Of a stretch of DNA of 64,000 nt, positions 22,791 through 33,338 are shown one piece after another. The stretch is from assembly GCA_033398695.1 (NCBI GenBank), contig CM065803.1, forward strand, positions 100,614,001 through 100,678,000, in the 5' to 3' direction. The DNA is from Orobanche coerulescens (Eukaryota; Streptophyta; Magnoliopsida; Lamiales; Orobanchaceae). Under the pieces are notes generated by a model. The model did not search any database and was not told the DNA's origin. It was given only the letters and a program-made list of their open reading frames with translations. A program made the position numbers and the translations under genes. Within the stretch, counting starts at the first letter, position 1. The number at the start of each line of letters is the position of its first letter.

Positions 22791-24283
22791 TCTCACGTAG
22801 GAATGTGTAGGTTGAAATGAAAGATGTCTTCATCCCTCTTATTCAACTCCCCACTACTAGCAACAACTCATGCATGTGGAAATCTAACCCCACCTCCACA
22901 ATTATCATTCATTAAAGGATGGAGACATAAGTCCAAAAGGAAGGTGGCTAGAAATGGGGGGGGGGGGGGGGGGCGGCCCATGGAGAAACGGATGAGTTTG
23001 GTTCGTTTCGGACTCCCGAGAGTCCAAACAGATAAATTCCAATTCCGTCCCGATGTATTTGTATAGTTTAATTAATCCAATTAATTTCATCATATCAAAT
23101 ACAAAATAATATAATTAATTTCTCCAAGAAATAATTATATATATGAATTAAATTAATCACCCAGTAATTTATTTAATTCATTAGGCCGTAAATCAATTTA
23201 TCCAATAAATCGATTTAAACATCAAATGTTCCAAAATTAGATATCCAATATCTAATAGTCATAATGAGAGAATTAGCTTTATTCATTCCGTCGTCAATCC
23301 TATTGCGCGACTTACAGTCCGTCTCGATCAAAGAATGGGAGGAACCAAAGAGTAGTAGCACCACCTAGCCGGCTGGCCTACACTGCACTCAACCGAGAAT
23401 GAATGATTGGGATCATTCAAGAACCATTCTGTCGTGAATACCAGTATACGTATAAACCCTTCTTTCAAATGTCCCGATCAAGTTATAGAGTCACGATCAG
23501 TCAAACCCTATCTGTACTTGATGCTATGCATGCGTTAATGCAAATCGAGATCATCGAGCTGTCGTGTATCTAATACAACTAGCTCCAATGCTTTGGCCAA
23601 AGACTTATGATCTCATCTCCCAATAACCGCATAGGACATATAACCCGCTCACTAACGGGAGAAAGAATTCTATCTTGGTATTCGCAGACTGCTACTTGCC
23701 CGTCAAGATGCACGTCGAGGTTGACCCCCGCCTTCCAGTTTACAGGGTCGAACTACTCTAATGAAAATCTTGACGTCACAAGCACATCCCTACTAAATCC
23801 TCAAGTCGAAGGTTCATGAATACCTATCACAACATTTCGATTCTTTCATTGACTGTCCCGGAGTGAAATCCGTGTGATGAATCGAGGGTGAGTCGCTTCG
23901 AGTATACTAATCCAATTAGCATACCTATAACGTGTGCTCCCACTAACCATTAGTGTTCGACAGGCACTCTCCATGTCAAAGAACACGTCATACAAGTCTT
24001 CACATAAACTTAACGCCCAGTCAAGTTTCATCGACTTGCGAACGATTAAGTATTTGAGTTATAACCTTTCCAGTGCCGACCCCCTTATCCAATAAGGAGT
24101 GGAACGTTTTGCTCTCAAATATACGGACTAGTTTCTATATGTTTATTTATGAGTTAGGAATGCCAGTAACTACCAGTAAATAAAGAAACATTCATTTGCC
24201 TTATATAAATGGTTTACATAATTCCAAGTACAATGCCCTCACTCAACAACCTCTGAGTGGCATTCGAGGGCATACTCCTAACA
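22259..24283 (-). repeat. Copia-1 5' LTR
   Basis: Pairs with 14493-16445 (same ends TGTTGGG...CCTAACA), 2025 bp. The length difference comes largely from a long (CT)n(AT)n microsatellite at 22701-22786 and a G run at about 22957-22973. Both short-repeat runs are shorter in the 3' LTR, which suggests slippage after insertion. Confidence 0.94.
22701..22786. repeat. (CT)n(AT)n compound microsatellite
   Basis: A CT run is followed by a long AT run inside the Copia-1 5' LTR. The 3' LTR has only a short CT run at the same place (about 14936-14955), so the tract expanded or contracted after insertion. Confidence 0.95.
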
Positions 24284-24288
24284 CTCCG
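24284..24288. repeat. Copia-1 target-site duplication, right
   Basis: CTCCG, identical to 14488-14492. The Copia-G gag reading frame resumes directly after it. Confidence 0.95.
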
Positions 24289-25261
24289 GGCCATGAGCGC
24301 GAGATTATTTTGGTCAAGAAAATCTTCATCGGGATATTCGTCGCTCCATGTTGCGATTAAAACCTCCTTGGGTTTTACACGACAGTTCTTTGCAAAGTGG
24401 CCTGGTTTACCACATAGTCGACAAGTGTTGTCGAACTTCTTAGGTTCGCCCGCTTGAATGTCCTTCTTCCTCCGGTTTAATAAGTGTTGGAACTTATTAA
24501 TATTCTTGGCATAATATGCCATTTCTTCATCACTTTCGTCCACCGGGATTTCTTCTTTCTTTTTCGTCATCTTAGCCTTCATGGCTAACGATCTTTCCTT
24601 CAGTTTTGGTTTGGCATTCCGAGACTTTAGAATTATCTCATAGTTGATGAGAGAACCGACGAGAGCACTAAAATCAAGATTTTTAAATCTTTAGATTCCA
24701 TTATTGCCGTAACCATACCGTCCCATTATCGAGGTAGTGATCGGAGAATTTTCTTTACTTTCTCACTACTCGAAAGTGGTTTTCCAAAACATGCTAATCC
24801 ATTGGTGTTGACCGAAAATCGGTCAAGCATAATTGAGATGGATTCGTCGTCCTTCATTTGGAATAATTCATAATCGTGAAGGAGCATGTTTATCTTCGTC
24901 TCTTTGACTTGAGACGTACCTTCGTGTGTTACCTCAAGCATTTTCCAGATTTCTTTGGCAGTATCACACGATGATATCCGGTTGTGTTCTTCCGGATTTA
25001 AAGCACAGTATAATAATTGCGTCACTTTGCAATTATAATGGTCGTTTTTCCAATCCGCATTGTCATACTCTTCAAAAGTTTGAGAGTTCTGTTTGAGTTC
25101 GTCGGAATTTTGGGACCAAGGCATATCACCTTCCATAATTCGATATCGTAAGATCGGATGAAAATAGACATTTTCTTCTTCCAAGTCATGAAATTCGATC
25201 CATCAAAAAATGGTAATCGGTTGAAAGCAAGGCCTTCGACTGGAGCCATTTGAAACGCCAT
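24284..25261 (-). pseudogene. Copia-G gag, N-terminal part
   Basis: Starts at about 25261 (MAFQMAPVEGLAFNRLPFF, then GSNFMTWKKKM) and is a UBN2-type Copia gag: YDIELWKVI, CALNPEEHNRI, AKEIWKMLEVTHEGTSQVKE, MLLHDYELFQMKDDESI. A frameshift near 25100 and a stop at 24726 interrupt it. Further on are the linker KEEIPVDESDEEMAYYAKN, a CCHC knuckle CRLCGKPGHFAKNC and the acidic DEYPDEDFLDQNNLALMARS, where Copia-1 is inserted. The gene continues at 14487-13929. About 510 codons in all, longer than the Copia-1 gag and with two knuckles. Confidence 0.83.
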
Positions 25262-25304
25262 TTTGGATCTTCTCCTCGGATGTTAAGCCGCATATTGGAG
25301 TACC

Positions 25305-25316
25305 GCTCCGATACCA
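25305..25316 (-). other. Copia-G primer-binding site (tRNA-iMet)
   Basis: Minus-strand TGGTATCGGAGC, two bases inside the 5' LTR end at 25319. It confirms the minus orientation and the LTR boundary. Confidence 0.85.
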
Positions 25317-25318
25317 AT

Positions 25319-26540
25319 TGTTGGGTACCAAATCGGATATTTGCGCCGTTTTGTGCGGAAGCGTAAATAAATTGTGGAAAATAAATGACACAAGGATTTA
25401 TAGAGGTTCAGCTATTAACGAAGCCTACGTCCTCTCTCGATGTATCTTTTTCTTAGGATTAAGATCAAAACCTCTACGCCTCTCTTCTATCGGTCGAGGG
25501 ATTACCGTTACAAGCTCGTCTTCTATCGGTCCGAGTAAAACCATTTTTCCTTCTCTATTGGATAAGGAATCAACCACTCTAGCTTTCTATTGGTACTAGA
25601 TAAACCTCACTAAGATAGCGATTGCGATTCTAACAATGCCGGATACTTGATCCTAATAACACCGAATCCAATCGTATCTTTTCTTTTACCTCTCGTGTAT
25701 AATGTTGAATGTATAAACACTCAAACTAACAATATAAGCTCAATATTACAACAACAATGTAAGTATATGAATATAAGATCAATGTCTTGAATGCTTGGAG
25801 TTGTTGTACTCAAACAATACCATAGGAATGGTATTTATAGGCATTTTCCACAAACTAGCCGTTGCTGGCTGTTTTGACTTGCTAGCGTGCGCTAGCCTTT
25901 CTCTATTAGCTTGCGCTAGTATCATTAGCGTGCCTATAGCGTGCGTTAGACTGTGCCCAGTTTCAGTCCAGTAGCTTCGTTTCTTCTTTAGCGTACATTA
26001 TGCCTTCTGCCTTACGTACGTAACTCTCTTGTATTAGCGTGCGTTAATATTACAATGTAGCGTGCGCTAATCCAATATATCCATTGCATGGATTGTCAAA
26101 GTATCCATTTGATATGCTGACTTTGACCTGCTTTTCCCAACGTTCTGATTGACTAGAATTCAAACTGATATTTAGTGTGCGCTAAATATCATTCCTTGCG
26201 TGCGCTAGAACTAACATCATTGCATGCATCATTCTGAGTTTGAATATCTTCACAACGGTAACAAGACTTCGATAGCGTGCGTTAATGATAACGTGTAGCG
26301 TGCGCTATCTCATCAGCTGACTTCCCTTCAGGTAACTTCGAACTTGGCTGATATGCAGATTACTCCTCATTAGCGTGCGCTAACATATATGTCTTAGCGT
26401 GCGCTAGACATGCACTTTGATCAGATTTTTGCGTCTTCGTCTGCTTCGCTGTTTTGCTTCGCCTCGATGTTGTTTTGTTGTTTAGAAACTTTAATCATCA
26501 AAACATAAATTAAATAATGTGTGGAATAAATATTCCAACA
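25319..26540 (-). repeat. Copia-G 5' LTR
   Basis: Plus strand reads TGTTGGGTACC...ATATTCCAACA, with a perfect 6-bp terminal inverted repeat TGTTGG/CCAACA, 1222 bp. In sense (minus) order it has a motif array (26407-25878), a TATA box CCTATAAATAC (25831-25841), then the R-U5 region, then the primer site. No matching 3' LTR was found on the other side of the gag; the far end seems lost. Confidence 0.85.
25878..26407 (-). promoter_or_regulatory. Array of about 13 TAGCGTGCGCTA motifs in Copia-G U3
   Basis: About thirteen copies of TTAGCGTGCGCTAA or variants (plus-strand view), for example near 25880, 25937, 26035, 26058, 26172, 26195, 26272, 26296, 26369 and 26395. One ACGTACGT type (TTACGTACGTAA) lies at about 26012. 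The array lies directly upstream of the TATA box in the element's sense. Every asymmetric copy has TG at its centre on the plus strand, that is CA in the sense strand. Confidence 0.82.
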
Positions 26541-28096
26541 AAAACCACAAAACTCAATCCAGTCAATATCTAAAACAAGATTCCGTAATTCGATAATCAT
26601 ACCAATAATCAATTTAACATGATATCAATACTTATAACATTCTAAACTCGAATTCAACTTCTACAAATTAACAAGGTTACTCCTTGTTAATATTCATCAA
26701 ATTCATGGCAAAACAGTACCATGATTATCAACAATCCGAAATATCTAAGCGGTTCAACACAATGCACAATTATACCCCAACCTTAATCATAATCCTCCAA
26801 ACTCATGTCATAATTCGTATTTCACCGAGAACATACGAAAATTACAAATTCAATCATCATAATCTTAGTTTCTAGATATCAAATCCATTTTTATATCCAA
26901 AACCATTAACATATGATCACATATTCATCTTTGACATGATATAGATACACCAAGAACCCCAAGAACACCAATAATCCATAACCACGTTCATAAGCATCAA
27001 AACAACATCATCCAAGATGTGTTCTAACATTTTAACTATTATCTTAACTTATAATCCAACAAATATCAACTTAATATCGTCTTCTTCAACACATACCTCA
27101 TGAAAACTCAAGAATCCTAACCGTACCTCCATAATCCAATACAATATGAAGTAGTCATCAATCAACAATCTCTAAACTGAAAATGAAAAGAGGGATTAAC
27201 CAACATACCTCTTTAAATAAGAACAACAACCTTTAACAATCACAAGAATCATCATAAACTCCAAGTATCAAGTCTCCAATCTAAGCCGTGATGTTCCCCA
27301 TCAAGTTAGAAGAACCAAGAATCAATCTGGGAGTGAAAAAGGACGAAAATGGAAGAACAGTACGTCAAAATAATGAAGGAATGGGTGTTCTCATATTTAT
27401 AAACCCAGACTAATCGTATGCAAAATTCATCATTTGACGTACGCAACACCGCCTTACATATGCTACCCGACCTCGATAGTATACGCAACACCAGTCCAAA
27501 GACTACTGCCTCTTCATTACAATGACTTACATACTCAAAGCCCATGCTATATCATATATAACTCGGCATTGACTTGCTACAACAATTGATATAGATCTCA
27601 ATTATGTACGAATCATCTATCAAACTTATGTACATAACATACTATTAACGTACGCAATCCCACAACATTAACCTACGTAATGCGTAGTCCAGAGGCTACG
27701 GCTTTTGGCGTCAGGTATCTTTATGTACGCAATGATCTTCTGATAGCATACATAAACAACAAACACTTAACGTCTGTAGTGCCCATCCATAGCGCATGTT
27801 AACTCTTTGTTGGCTCATTTGTCCACACCCATGCCGAAAGTGCCCGAGTTCCACCTACCGAAAGCAACAACAAATTTGACATGCTAAGAAGCTGGCAAGA
27901 TTCTTAGTCTTATGTACGTAGGTTACCTGCTTAACCTACATAAGCTTCACCATGTTAACATATGCAAGGTCACATCCTTTACGTACGTAACTAAGGGGAA
28001 ATAAGCTGTAACACTTAGCGACATTCCAATTGTCCTTGTCAGTCGTCTCAACATAGTGGATATGTACACGTTCTAATAATATTCCCATATGATATA
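26541..28096 (-). repeat. Antisense chromovirus LTR-like 5' half (block A)
   Basis: No coding frame is supported. In minus-strand order it shows degenerate palindromes with TACGTACGTAA-like cores (27990-27425, for example TTTACGTACGTAAC near 27980), a TATA box (TTTATAAATATG, 27394-27403) and a donor AG|GTATGTTG (GT at 27208-27207). This is the first half of the LTR architecture seen in Gypsy-3 and Gypsy-5. Its 3' half is missing, cut at 26540 by Copia-G. The identity is inferred from layout rather than close alignment. Confidence 0.55.
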
Positions 28097-29329
28097 TGTA
28101 ACACCCCCAGATCCATCTGGGAATATTACAGCGCCGTGGGGCCCAAAAAGGAACCCATCAGGCTAAAAGACATTTTTACAAACATTACAAATACGCCTAT
28201 GCGGCGATGACGGTAATATCCTTTTTAGAAATATTCAAAGACTCTATGAAATCCATTAATCAATACTGTCTTAAAATCTCATTTGAAAGTACAAGGCTGA
28301 AATGCCAAAACTCATCAATCTAAAAGTATACGTTAAGCCATCGCTTACACATACCGACAAAATAGTTTAGAAGATGATTTTCCAAAATGAACCCAAGTTC
28401 GCAAAATACTAGCAAGCCATTTTAAAACACACTTGCAACGGATATAACAAATAATTAAAAATACTTTTGCAGCGTATAATAACTAATCAATGTACTCGAT
28501 TCACAAACACACGCCATAGCCAGTATCCTCCGGGAAGCTCATCTCTTCATGACCTCTACAAGCTCGATATCCCAAGAACCTAAAAATAAAGCCCACGACA
28601 GGGTCAGCCATAATATTCAACAATGATAACGATCACATCACGTCAATAATTACATACCAATGAAGATGCTAAGTAAGAATACTACCAATGTAATCTTACC
28701 GTCATAACCTTACCAATTCATGATAATCCTCATCAAAGTAATCCTCACCATATTCCACATCTCGTATTCTTAAAAACATACTGAATCGTACACAAACATT
28801 TGTACTGTATCCCAGACAATACCCAAGATTCTCAAAATATCATCATAACTCACTGATACGAAATATACCAACACTAACCAATTCGATCCATCGGATAACA
28901 TCATCAAATATCAACACGATAATCGATTGTCCATCCAAAGACAAGAACTAAGAAGGAAATACGGAACATACCTCAAGATACGCAATGCCATGATGAATCA
29001 TGTCAATCTAATCCGAGATCAGATCAATACAACATACGGACATGGTCCTACAAAAGGCTTACAAATACATACTCACATGCAACATCAATATGCTCACAAC
29101 AATAACAACAACGTATTTTGTGGTAATCCACCGATCCAGCGCACATAGCATAAATTCCCACGATGATCCTATTAGATCACGTTGTGGATAACCCACAATA
29201 TACATATGCACAACTACAACACATGGGTAATCCAACGATCCAGCGAACACAGCATAGATTCCCATGATGATCCCGTCGGACCAACACATGGTGGAAAACC
29301 CATCCAACGATCCAGTGCACACAGCTATA
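28097..29329 (-). repeat. Antisense chromovirus LTR 3' half (block B)
   Basis: Starts TGTAACACCCCCAGATCC and continues ATTACAGCGCCGTGGGGC, close to the Gypsy-5 LTR at 57877, so this is the U5 end of a related LTR on the minus strand. It holds a hairpin region (28591-28610), an acceptor TTTTTAG|GTTC (AG at 28581-28580) and about three imperfect copies of a CGATCCAGCGNACA unit (29125-29320). That unit matches the tandem repeat of Gypsy-3. The LTR is cut at 29330. No primer site or coding region is attached. Confidence 0.7.
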
Positions 29330-29590
29330 TGTTGGTGTAAAATCGGAATATGCGCTGTTTATTGGAACATTTTGTTCCATACATGCTATAATAATGTTTT
29401 GATGATTTAAGTTGATGAACAAAACAAAACAACAAAGAGACGAAGCAAAGCATCGAAGAAGACGAAGTCACAAAAAGGTGTTCTGAACATGTATAATGTA
29501 TGCAACAGAATGATCATAACGTACGTAAAATGCCAAGCCGAACGTACGTAATGTAGAATTGATAACGTACCTAATGCGAAGGTTCTGAGT
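29330..29590 (+). repeat. Chimeric Copia-G-type LTR scrap
   Basis: The first 31 bases (29330-29360) resemble the antisense LTR edge at 25319 (TGTTGG...AAATCGG...GCGC). The rest (from about 29357) resembles the sense LTR start: TTGGAACATTTTGTTCCA, GTTTTGATGATT, then AACAAAACAAC and GAAGACGAAG. Three AACGTACGTAA-type motifs follow at 29516-29575. So two LTR edges lie head to head. It has no coding content. Confidence 0.6.
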
Positions 29591-30149
29591 TCAAGCAAGA
29601 TGAACGTTGGAGATGAAATACACATGTATACACATTGTTGATTTCGATTGATATTGTGTTATTGAATGAATTGTATTTCATTCAAGGTTGTTCGAGTACT
29701 TGTGTTTATCGGAGGACGTCATTCGTTGTTCGTGGAAGGATTTCATCGCCTTCGGTTGAGGCAAGTTTTATACTTGTACTAGTCAATGAGATTAATGCTA
29801 TCATATATGTGTATGAATGTGTTGTATCATTCCGAGACTTAGTCTCTTCATGAGTTCATTGATATTAAGGGATTGTTCGATACGATACTGTTCGGCAATT
29901 ATGCCGAATGTTTTTTTTATTGTTCATTAATGGCCGGTTCAAGGCATTGAGGTACTCGTTGTTAATGTTATTGTCGATAGTCGGTTCGCGGTATCGATGT
30001 ATCGATTGTTGTTGTTAATATTGATGTCGATCTAGGACATTATTGTAATCATTGTTATTAATGTTGGCGTCCTATCATTCATGTTGTATTGGCGGATTGA
30101 AGGCATTGTCGTATTCGTTCTCATCTTCGTCGTCGGTAGCCGATTAAAG

Positions 30150-30545
30150 GTGCCGAGGCATTCATTGTATCATTGTTATCGATTGGCCGTTCTAAGGCAA
30201 TCGAGGTGCTCAATCATTCATTGTATCATTGTTATCGATCGGCCGTTCTAAGGCAATCGAGGATTTCAATCATTCAGTGTATCATTGTTATCGATTGGCC
30301 GTTCTAAGGCAATGGAGGTACTCAATCATTCATTGTATCATTGTTATCGATTGGCCGTTCTAATGCAATCGAGGTGCTCAATTATTCATTTTATCATTGT
30401 TATCGATTGGCTGTTCTAAGGCAATCGAGGTACTCAATCATTCGTTGTATCATTGTTATCGATTGGCCGTTCTAAGGAAATCGAGTTATGAAATCATCCG
30501 CTGCATCATTGTTATCGGTTGGCCATTCTAAGGCAATCGAGGTAT
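30150..30545 (+). repeat. 60-bp minisatellite, about 7 copies
   Basis: Units read GGCCGTTCTAAGGCAATCGA then GGTGCTCAATCATTCATTGT then ATCATTGTTATCGATT, repeated with small changes about seven times. The tandem pattern resembles repeats found inside the other chromovirus LTRs in the same relative place. Confidence 0.9.
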
Positions 30546-30675
30546 TCAATTGGGACTGTCGAGGATAGTTCCCATCCGTGAGTTACTATCGTCATGTTGG
30601 CCGACTCAAGGCAGCACACTATCATTTCTGTGAATTCGGTAATCTTTGAATCGTTGCCGTTTGTGGTTAATTGTG

Positions 30676-30680
30676 TTTTG
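30676..30680. repeat. Gypsy-3 target-site duplication, left
   Basis: TTTTG, identical to TTTTG at 40415-40419 just after the 3' LTR. Confidence 0.93.
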
Positions 30681-30830
30681 TGTAATACCCGAGATTTCTG
30701 CTATGTATTTGGAACGTTTGATATTGTAATTATTGCTTTTTGATCCGAGTATTATTCTCCGTATTTCATAATCTGGTATTGTTGAGCGCATGATTTCATG
30801 AATGTGATTTAAATTGTGATTCTGCGCATG

Positions 30831-31139
30831 TAGCGCACGCTATCGACTAAGTGTAGCGTACGCTAACTTGGATCCATAGCGCACGCTGTGAAGGAACCTT
30901 AGCGCACGCTATACGTGGTCAATATGATTGAGACGTGTTGGTAGGTGAGATCAGGCCGGGGATCTTGGTCGAATTGCGTCGGGATGAACCTGGACGGCTT
31001 TCGGGAAAAAGCCAAGTCAACGCGTTAGCGCACGCTACTCATATGAGGATAGCGCACGCTAAAGGCTGAGTACAGTGAAATCAGTAATGTTTCAAATAGC
31101 CGTTAGCGCACGCTATGAGTATGGACTAGCGCGCGCTAA
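30831..31139 (+). promoter_or_regulatory. Upstream motif array in Gypsy-3 U3
   Basis: Eight copies of TTAGCGCACGCTAA or variants, at about 30831, 30854, 30877, 30899, 31025, 31050, 31103 and 31126. Most have a CA centre; one has TA (perfect palindrome) and one CG. The last copy ends 11 bases before the TATA box. A second cluster of about seven lies at 31858-32075, inside the putative intron. Confidence 0.85.
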
Positions 31140-31150
31140 TAACCATTTTC

Positions 31151-31159
31151 TATATATAG
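31151..31159 (+). promoter_or_regulatory. Gypsy-3 LTR TATA box
   Basis: TATATATAG follows the motif array directly and precedes a CAACATCC context where transcription could start. The position fits a plant LTR promoter. The 3' LTR has the same box near 38478. Confidence 0.65.
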
Positions 31160-31358
31160 GACAACATCCTTTTGCATATTTTCAGACTATTCACTCCCCC
31201 ATCAGAATTCTTGAACTTAGAAAGTCACTCTCTTCATCCTAAACACTTCTTGCAGGCATCCTAACTCGTGTTGAAGATTGTAGAGCATTGGGGATTGGTG
31301 TTCAAGCCTTCGGCGTTGGATTGCTTCGAATTTGCTCCTTGTTCATCACTACTTTGAG

Positions 31359-32790
31359 GTAGATGATTCTTCACTAATATTAGTAGTATTCTGAAGGACG
31401 TTTTTGATGATGTTTTGGGATTTACCTAGTCAGTTAGATTCATAAGTAGTCGAACATCATGTGTTAGAAGGATATTTTCGATGTTTCGGTACTTATTCAT
31501 CGTATAAACCATTGAACCTCTTAGTGTTTGAACTCGTAGCATATTCTGAAGCTTCAAATCGATTTGTAACCCGAATATGGAGATTTTCAAAGTTCTTATG
31601 CCTTTACATAAAGGAATCATACATTTTGGGACATATAACGGATTGAACTTAGGATATTCCTTGAAGATCAATGATGAATTATGGTGTTGTGATGATTATA
31701 CGTAACCTTGTATCTCGTAGTCGTTTAATCCGTATAGAACTTTCACAAACCTTATGAGCATGATATGCATGGGGATGACATGTATTATCACCATAGAATA
31801 CATGAGTTCATCACCAGTAGATCGAGTTTTCTGCCAGTAGTAATCTGCCATGCACGGTTAGCGCACGCTAACATACGTAAGTTAACGTGCGCTATTGGGA
31901 ATAAGTTAACACATGCTACGTTTGGTACATAAAGTACGTTTTGTTATCAATCGAGTCAGTCGGATGATCAGAGAGAACTGTCAGTCCATGGCTAGCGTAC
32001 GCTAGACTTAGACGATAGCGTACGCTAACAGGCGGGCTTAGCACACGTTACGTAGAGTACGTAGCGTACGCTAAGTGGTTCAGGCAGATTACATATTTAG
32101 AGATTTTGGCCATATACCAGATTGATAGGCAATCGTTCGACTTGAGATGAATTCTATATCATTTCTTTTGTTAAGGTTCGAGCTTGCTACGATTGGTCGA
32201 AGGAGGCGGCCTTCGAGTGTGTTGAGATCATTGAAGTGTTTCATTCTTGCCATCTTCGAGGCAAGTATCGTTATGTGTTAATATTGGTATTTTTGAGCAT
32301 GCCTGTGGTTTATTCATGTTGATGAACATGAGATTTATTTCGTTGAATTGTCATGATATTCGTTATCTAGTGTTTGTATGTTCATGTTGATGGGCATAGC
32401 AATTTGGCATATATGTATGCATGAGTTGTGTTTGTGTATGTTGTGCGATCTATGCTGAGGGCGCTGGATCGGATGTCCACCTCGTGTTGGTCCGACGGGA
32501 TCATCTTGGGATCTAGGCTGAGGGCGCTGGATCATTGGACGGGTTATTTCCACCTCGTGTTGGTCCGACGGGATCATCTTGGGATCTATGCTAAGGGCGC
32601 TAGATCATTGGAATACCCTTGCTGTGTTAATGGAATCTTGTGGATTCGCATTATCGGATTCCGGTAGCGGAAGTCCGTGTGGTGTATCTTGTTATGTATT
32701 GTTGATGCATATTTGATTCGTTTAAATGATACTTGTACTAGCATCGTTTTGCTAACCCCTTCGGGGGTGGACATTTGTTTTGATGTTCAG
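31359..32790 (+). other. Putative leader intron in Gypsy-3 LTR
   Basis: Donor TTTGAG|GTAGATG and acceptor GATGTTCAG|GTAGCC bracket 1432 nt that contain the second motif cluster, the tandem repeat and a hairpin 22 bases before the acceptor. In the 3' LTR the acceptor AG reads GG (near 40110), which would not matter for a transcript made from the 5' LTR. Splicing is inferred only. Confidence 0.5.
32448..32620 (+). repeat. Tandem repeat in Gypsy-3 LTR
   Basis: About two and a half units of GGGATCTATGCTGAGGGCGC then TGGATC and CCACCTCGTGTTGGTCCGAC then GGGATCATC. The 3' LTR has the same at 39767-39935, and block B (29125-29320) carries related units in reverse. Confidence 0.88.
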
Positions 32791-33098
32791 GTAGCCGAGG
32801 AGCAGGGAAACAGCCACAGTACTGATGTGACGATGAAGGGGTTCAGTGATCTTTGTTGTTGTTGGTGATTTGTCTTTCTTGGTTTGATTTCAGTACTCGA
32901 GTACGCGTGTCTTATTAATATCATTTCGATATGGTTGTATTAATTACTCGTTGAACCAGTTGGACCGGTTTTGTAAACTTGAATTTCCGTGGTATTGATG
33001 TCTTATATTTATATTTCTTTTATTTAGCCTTGTAAATCCTTACTTAAAGGGTTTACGTCGCTGTAATTATTCCGAATATCTCGGGGTGTTACAGAATA

Positions 33099-33110
33099 TG
33101 GTATCGGAGC
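33099..33110 (+). other. Gypsy-3 primer-binding site (tRNA-iMet)
   Basis: TGGTATCGGAGC, five bases after the 5' LTR end, same as in Gypsy-1. Confidence 0.9.
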
Positions 33111-33338
33111 TAAGATTTATGGATATCTTGGCAGTCGGGTTTTAAGTTGGGTCTGTTTACGTTATTGATTTACGAGTCGTTCGTAACATCACTGTTCAGC
33201 CAAAAGTCGTCATGTGGACCGTGGTTGTAAGTCTCCTAATCTCTTGTACTACCGTTTTACTTAATTCTGTTTTGTGAGTATTAACGGGCTTTATTTTTGA
33301 AAATTTTGTCTTGGATATTGAGAAGTTGTGTCTTGAGT

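Larger units (their letters stand above)
29591..30680 (+). repeat. Probable left part of Gypsy-4 5' LTR
   Basis: No gene is visible. The stretch contains a possible GC-type donor (GAG|GCAAGTTT near 29760) and a 60-bp minisatellite (30150-30545). It ends at the TTTTG target site of Gypsy-3. The sequence beyond Gypsy-3 (from 40420) continues as an LTR that ends at 46195. I infer this is the same LTR, but its true start is not found. Confidence 0.45.
30681..33093 (+). repeat. Gypsy-3 5' LTR
   Basis: TGTAATACCC...GGGGTGTTACA, 2413 bp, closely matching 38007-40414. In order it has eight TAGCGCACGCTA-type motifs (30831-31139), a TATA box (31151-31159), a donor GAG|GTAGATG (31358/31359), seven more motifs (31858-32075), a tandem repeat (32448-32620), a CCCC-TTC-GGGG hairpin (32754-32768), an acceptor TTCAG|GTAG (32790) and U5. 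Small open frames are LTR copies, not genes. Confidence 0.95.

Noticed and set aside
22624..22833. Open frame with a Tyr-Ile and Arg-Glu repeat (minus strand)
   Set aside because: It is a translation of the (CT)n(AT)n microsatellite.
31461..31671. Short frames on both strands repeated at 38787-38997
   Set aside because: They are inside the two LTRs of Gypsy-3, in the putative intron, and have no domain. Duplicated by LTR identity.
30831..32075. Motif array considered as a CRISPR array
   Set aside because: Repeats are 12-14 bp, spacers are irregular in length and not unique inserts, there are no cas genes, and the genome is clearly plant.
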